Assembly: GCF_019343105.1 (NCBI RefSeq)
Contig: NZ_CP073764.1
Span: 434,001 to 498,000, forward strand
DNA length: 64,000 bases
Source of the DNA: Methylovirgula sp. HY1
Lineage (GTDB): Bacteria; Pseudomonadota; Alphaproteobacteria; Rhizobiales; Beijerinckiaceae
Reading direction: 5' to 3'
Shown here piece by piece: positions 63,473 through 64,000 of this stretch. A model generated the notes under the pieces. The model was not told the origin of the DNA. It saw only the letters and a program-made list of their open reading frames with translations, and searched no databases. The position numbers were made by a program, and so were the translations under genes. Each line of letters starts with the position of its first letter. Position 1 is the stretch's first letter.

Positions 63473-64000
63473 TCACATACCGCGCTTCCAGGCGATGATC
63501 TCCTGGCTCTGCTCGCCGAGGAAATCGGCACCGAGGGTCATGACATCGCCGGGTTCGAGATAGCGCGGCGGCTTCATGCCCATGCCGACGCCGGGCGGTG
63601 TTCCCGTGATGATGACATCGCCGGGATCCAGCACCATGAAATCCGAAATATAGGAGACGAGCTTCTTCACATTGAAGATCATCGTCTTGGTATTGCCGGT
63701 CTGCATGCGCTTGCCGTTGACGTCGAGCCAGAGTTCGATGCGCTGCACATTCGGAATTTCGTCGGGCGTCACGAGCCATGGCCCGAGCGGTCCGAAGGTC
63801 GGCGAGCACTTGCCCTTGATCCATTGGCCGCCGCGTTCCATTTGGAAGGCGCGTTCCGACACATCATTGGCGAGGCAGAAGCCGGCGATATAGTCGGTCG
63901 CAGCGCGCTCGGAGACATGTGAAGCGCGGTCGCCGATGACGATCGCGAGTTCGACTTCCCAATCGAGCTTCGTGCCGTTTTTCGGAATGACGACGGGATC
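63473..64000 (-). CDS. Fumarylacetoacetate hydrolase family protein, 5' part outside the window
   Basis: The C-terminal 175 residues or so are present; the frame runs off the right edge. WEVELAIVIGDRASHVSE holds a metal-ligand Glu, DYIAGFCLANDVSERAFQ follows, and GDVIITGTPPGVGMGM is the family signature near the end. Such enzymes cleave C-C bonds in acylpyruvates or hydroxymuconate-type acids, or decarboxylate oxaloacetate. Substrate unknown. Confidence 0.88.
   Translation of the reverse strand, partial: DPVVIPKNGTKLDWEVELAIVIGDRASHVSERAATDYIAGFCLANDVSERAFQMERGGQWIKGKCSPTFGPLGPWLVTPDEIPNVQRIELWLDVNGKRMQTGNTKTMIFNVKKLVSYISDFMVLDPGDVIITGTPPGVGMGMKPPRYLEPGDVMTLGADFLGEQSQEIIAWKRGM

Overview
The window looks like chromosomal backbone of a methylotrophic alphaproteobacterium of the order Hyphomicrobiales (Rhizobiales), most likely in or near the Beijerinckiaceae/Methylocystaceae. 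The evidence is a lanthanide-type methanol dehydrogenase (XoxF), a glycerate kinase of the kind used by the serine cycle, the alphaproteobacterial order pyrH-frr-uppS-cdsA-dxr-rseP-bamA-lpxD-fabZ-lpxA-lpxB, an RpsB with a long C-terminal extension, a DUF2842 protein and an AapJ-type binding protein. This placement is inference; no marker gene was searched. I found no tRNA, rRNA, CRISPR array, prophage or insertion sequence.

Layout. 1-6.3 kb: end of a membrane sensor-like protein, a glutathione S-transferase overlapping a Fe-S uracil-DNA glycosylase, a pcp-terC pair, a STAS protein and a Rieske/FAD oxidoreductase. 6.3-10.2 kb: the methanol island, xoxF with an unusually repetitive upstream region, convergent with gckA. 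10.3-16.8 kb: an Rrf2 regulator, small exported or membrane proteins, a c-type cytochrome, metC, an orphan aapJ and a DUF4239 protein. 17-24 kb: dnaE and the divergent oxyR/katA pair. 24-28 kb: rpsB-tsf followed by a Fic toxin-antitoxin pair. 27.6-35 kb: GNAT, phosphoesterase, nucleoside transporter, TonB-dependent receptor and a two-component system, all on the minus strand; this block separates tsf from pyrH. 35-50 kb: ribosome recycling, isoprenoid/phospholipid and lipid A/outer-membrane assembly genes. 50-60 kb: accessory metabolism and envelope genes with a dense family of palindromic repeats. 60-64 kb: rplM-rpsI, argC and the end of a fumarylacetoacetate hydrolase family gene.

How the genes fit together. 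XoxF oxidises methanol in the periplasm and GckA returns glycerate to the serine cycle. OxyR very probably controls KatA. UppS, CdsA, RseP, BamA, LpxD, FabZ, LpxA and LpxB together build the envelope. The CelD-like acyltransferase and polysaccharide deacetylase form a divergent surface-polysaccharide pair.

Most notable observations: (1) a modular palindromic repeat, eight clear copies, that supplies the TAG stop codon of four neighbouring genes and the C-terminal tail of LpxB; (2) an array of eight CGACA/TGTCG pentamers and a 31-bp tandem repeat upstream of xoxF; (3) an 8-bp tandem repeat between fabZ and lpxA that creates a chain of three 3-codon micro-ORFs joined by ATGA overlaps; (4) a Fic/antitoxin pair and a TonB receptor/two-component block inside a normally compact essential gene cluster; (5) an O-acetylhomoserine sulfhydrylase-like enzyme that lacks several usual PLP-pocket residues.
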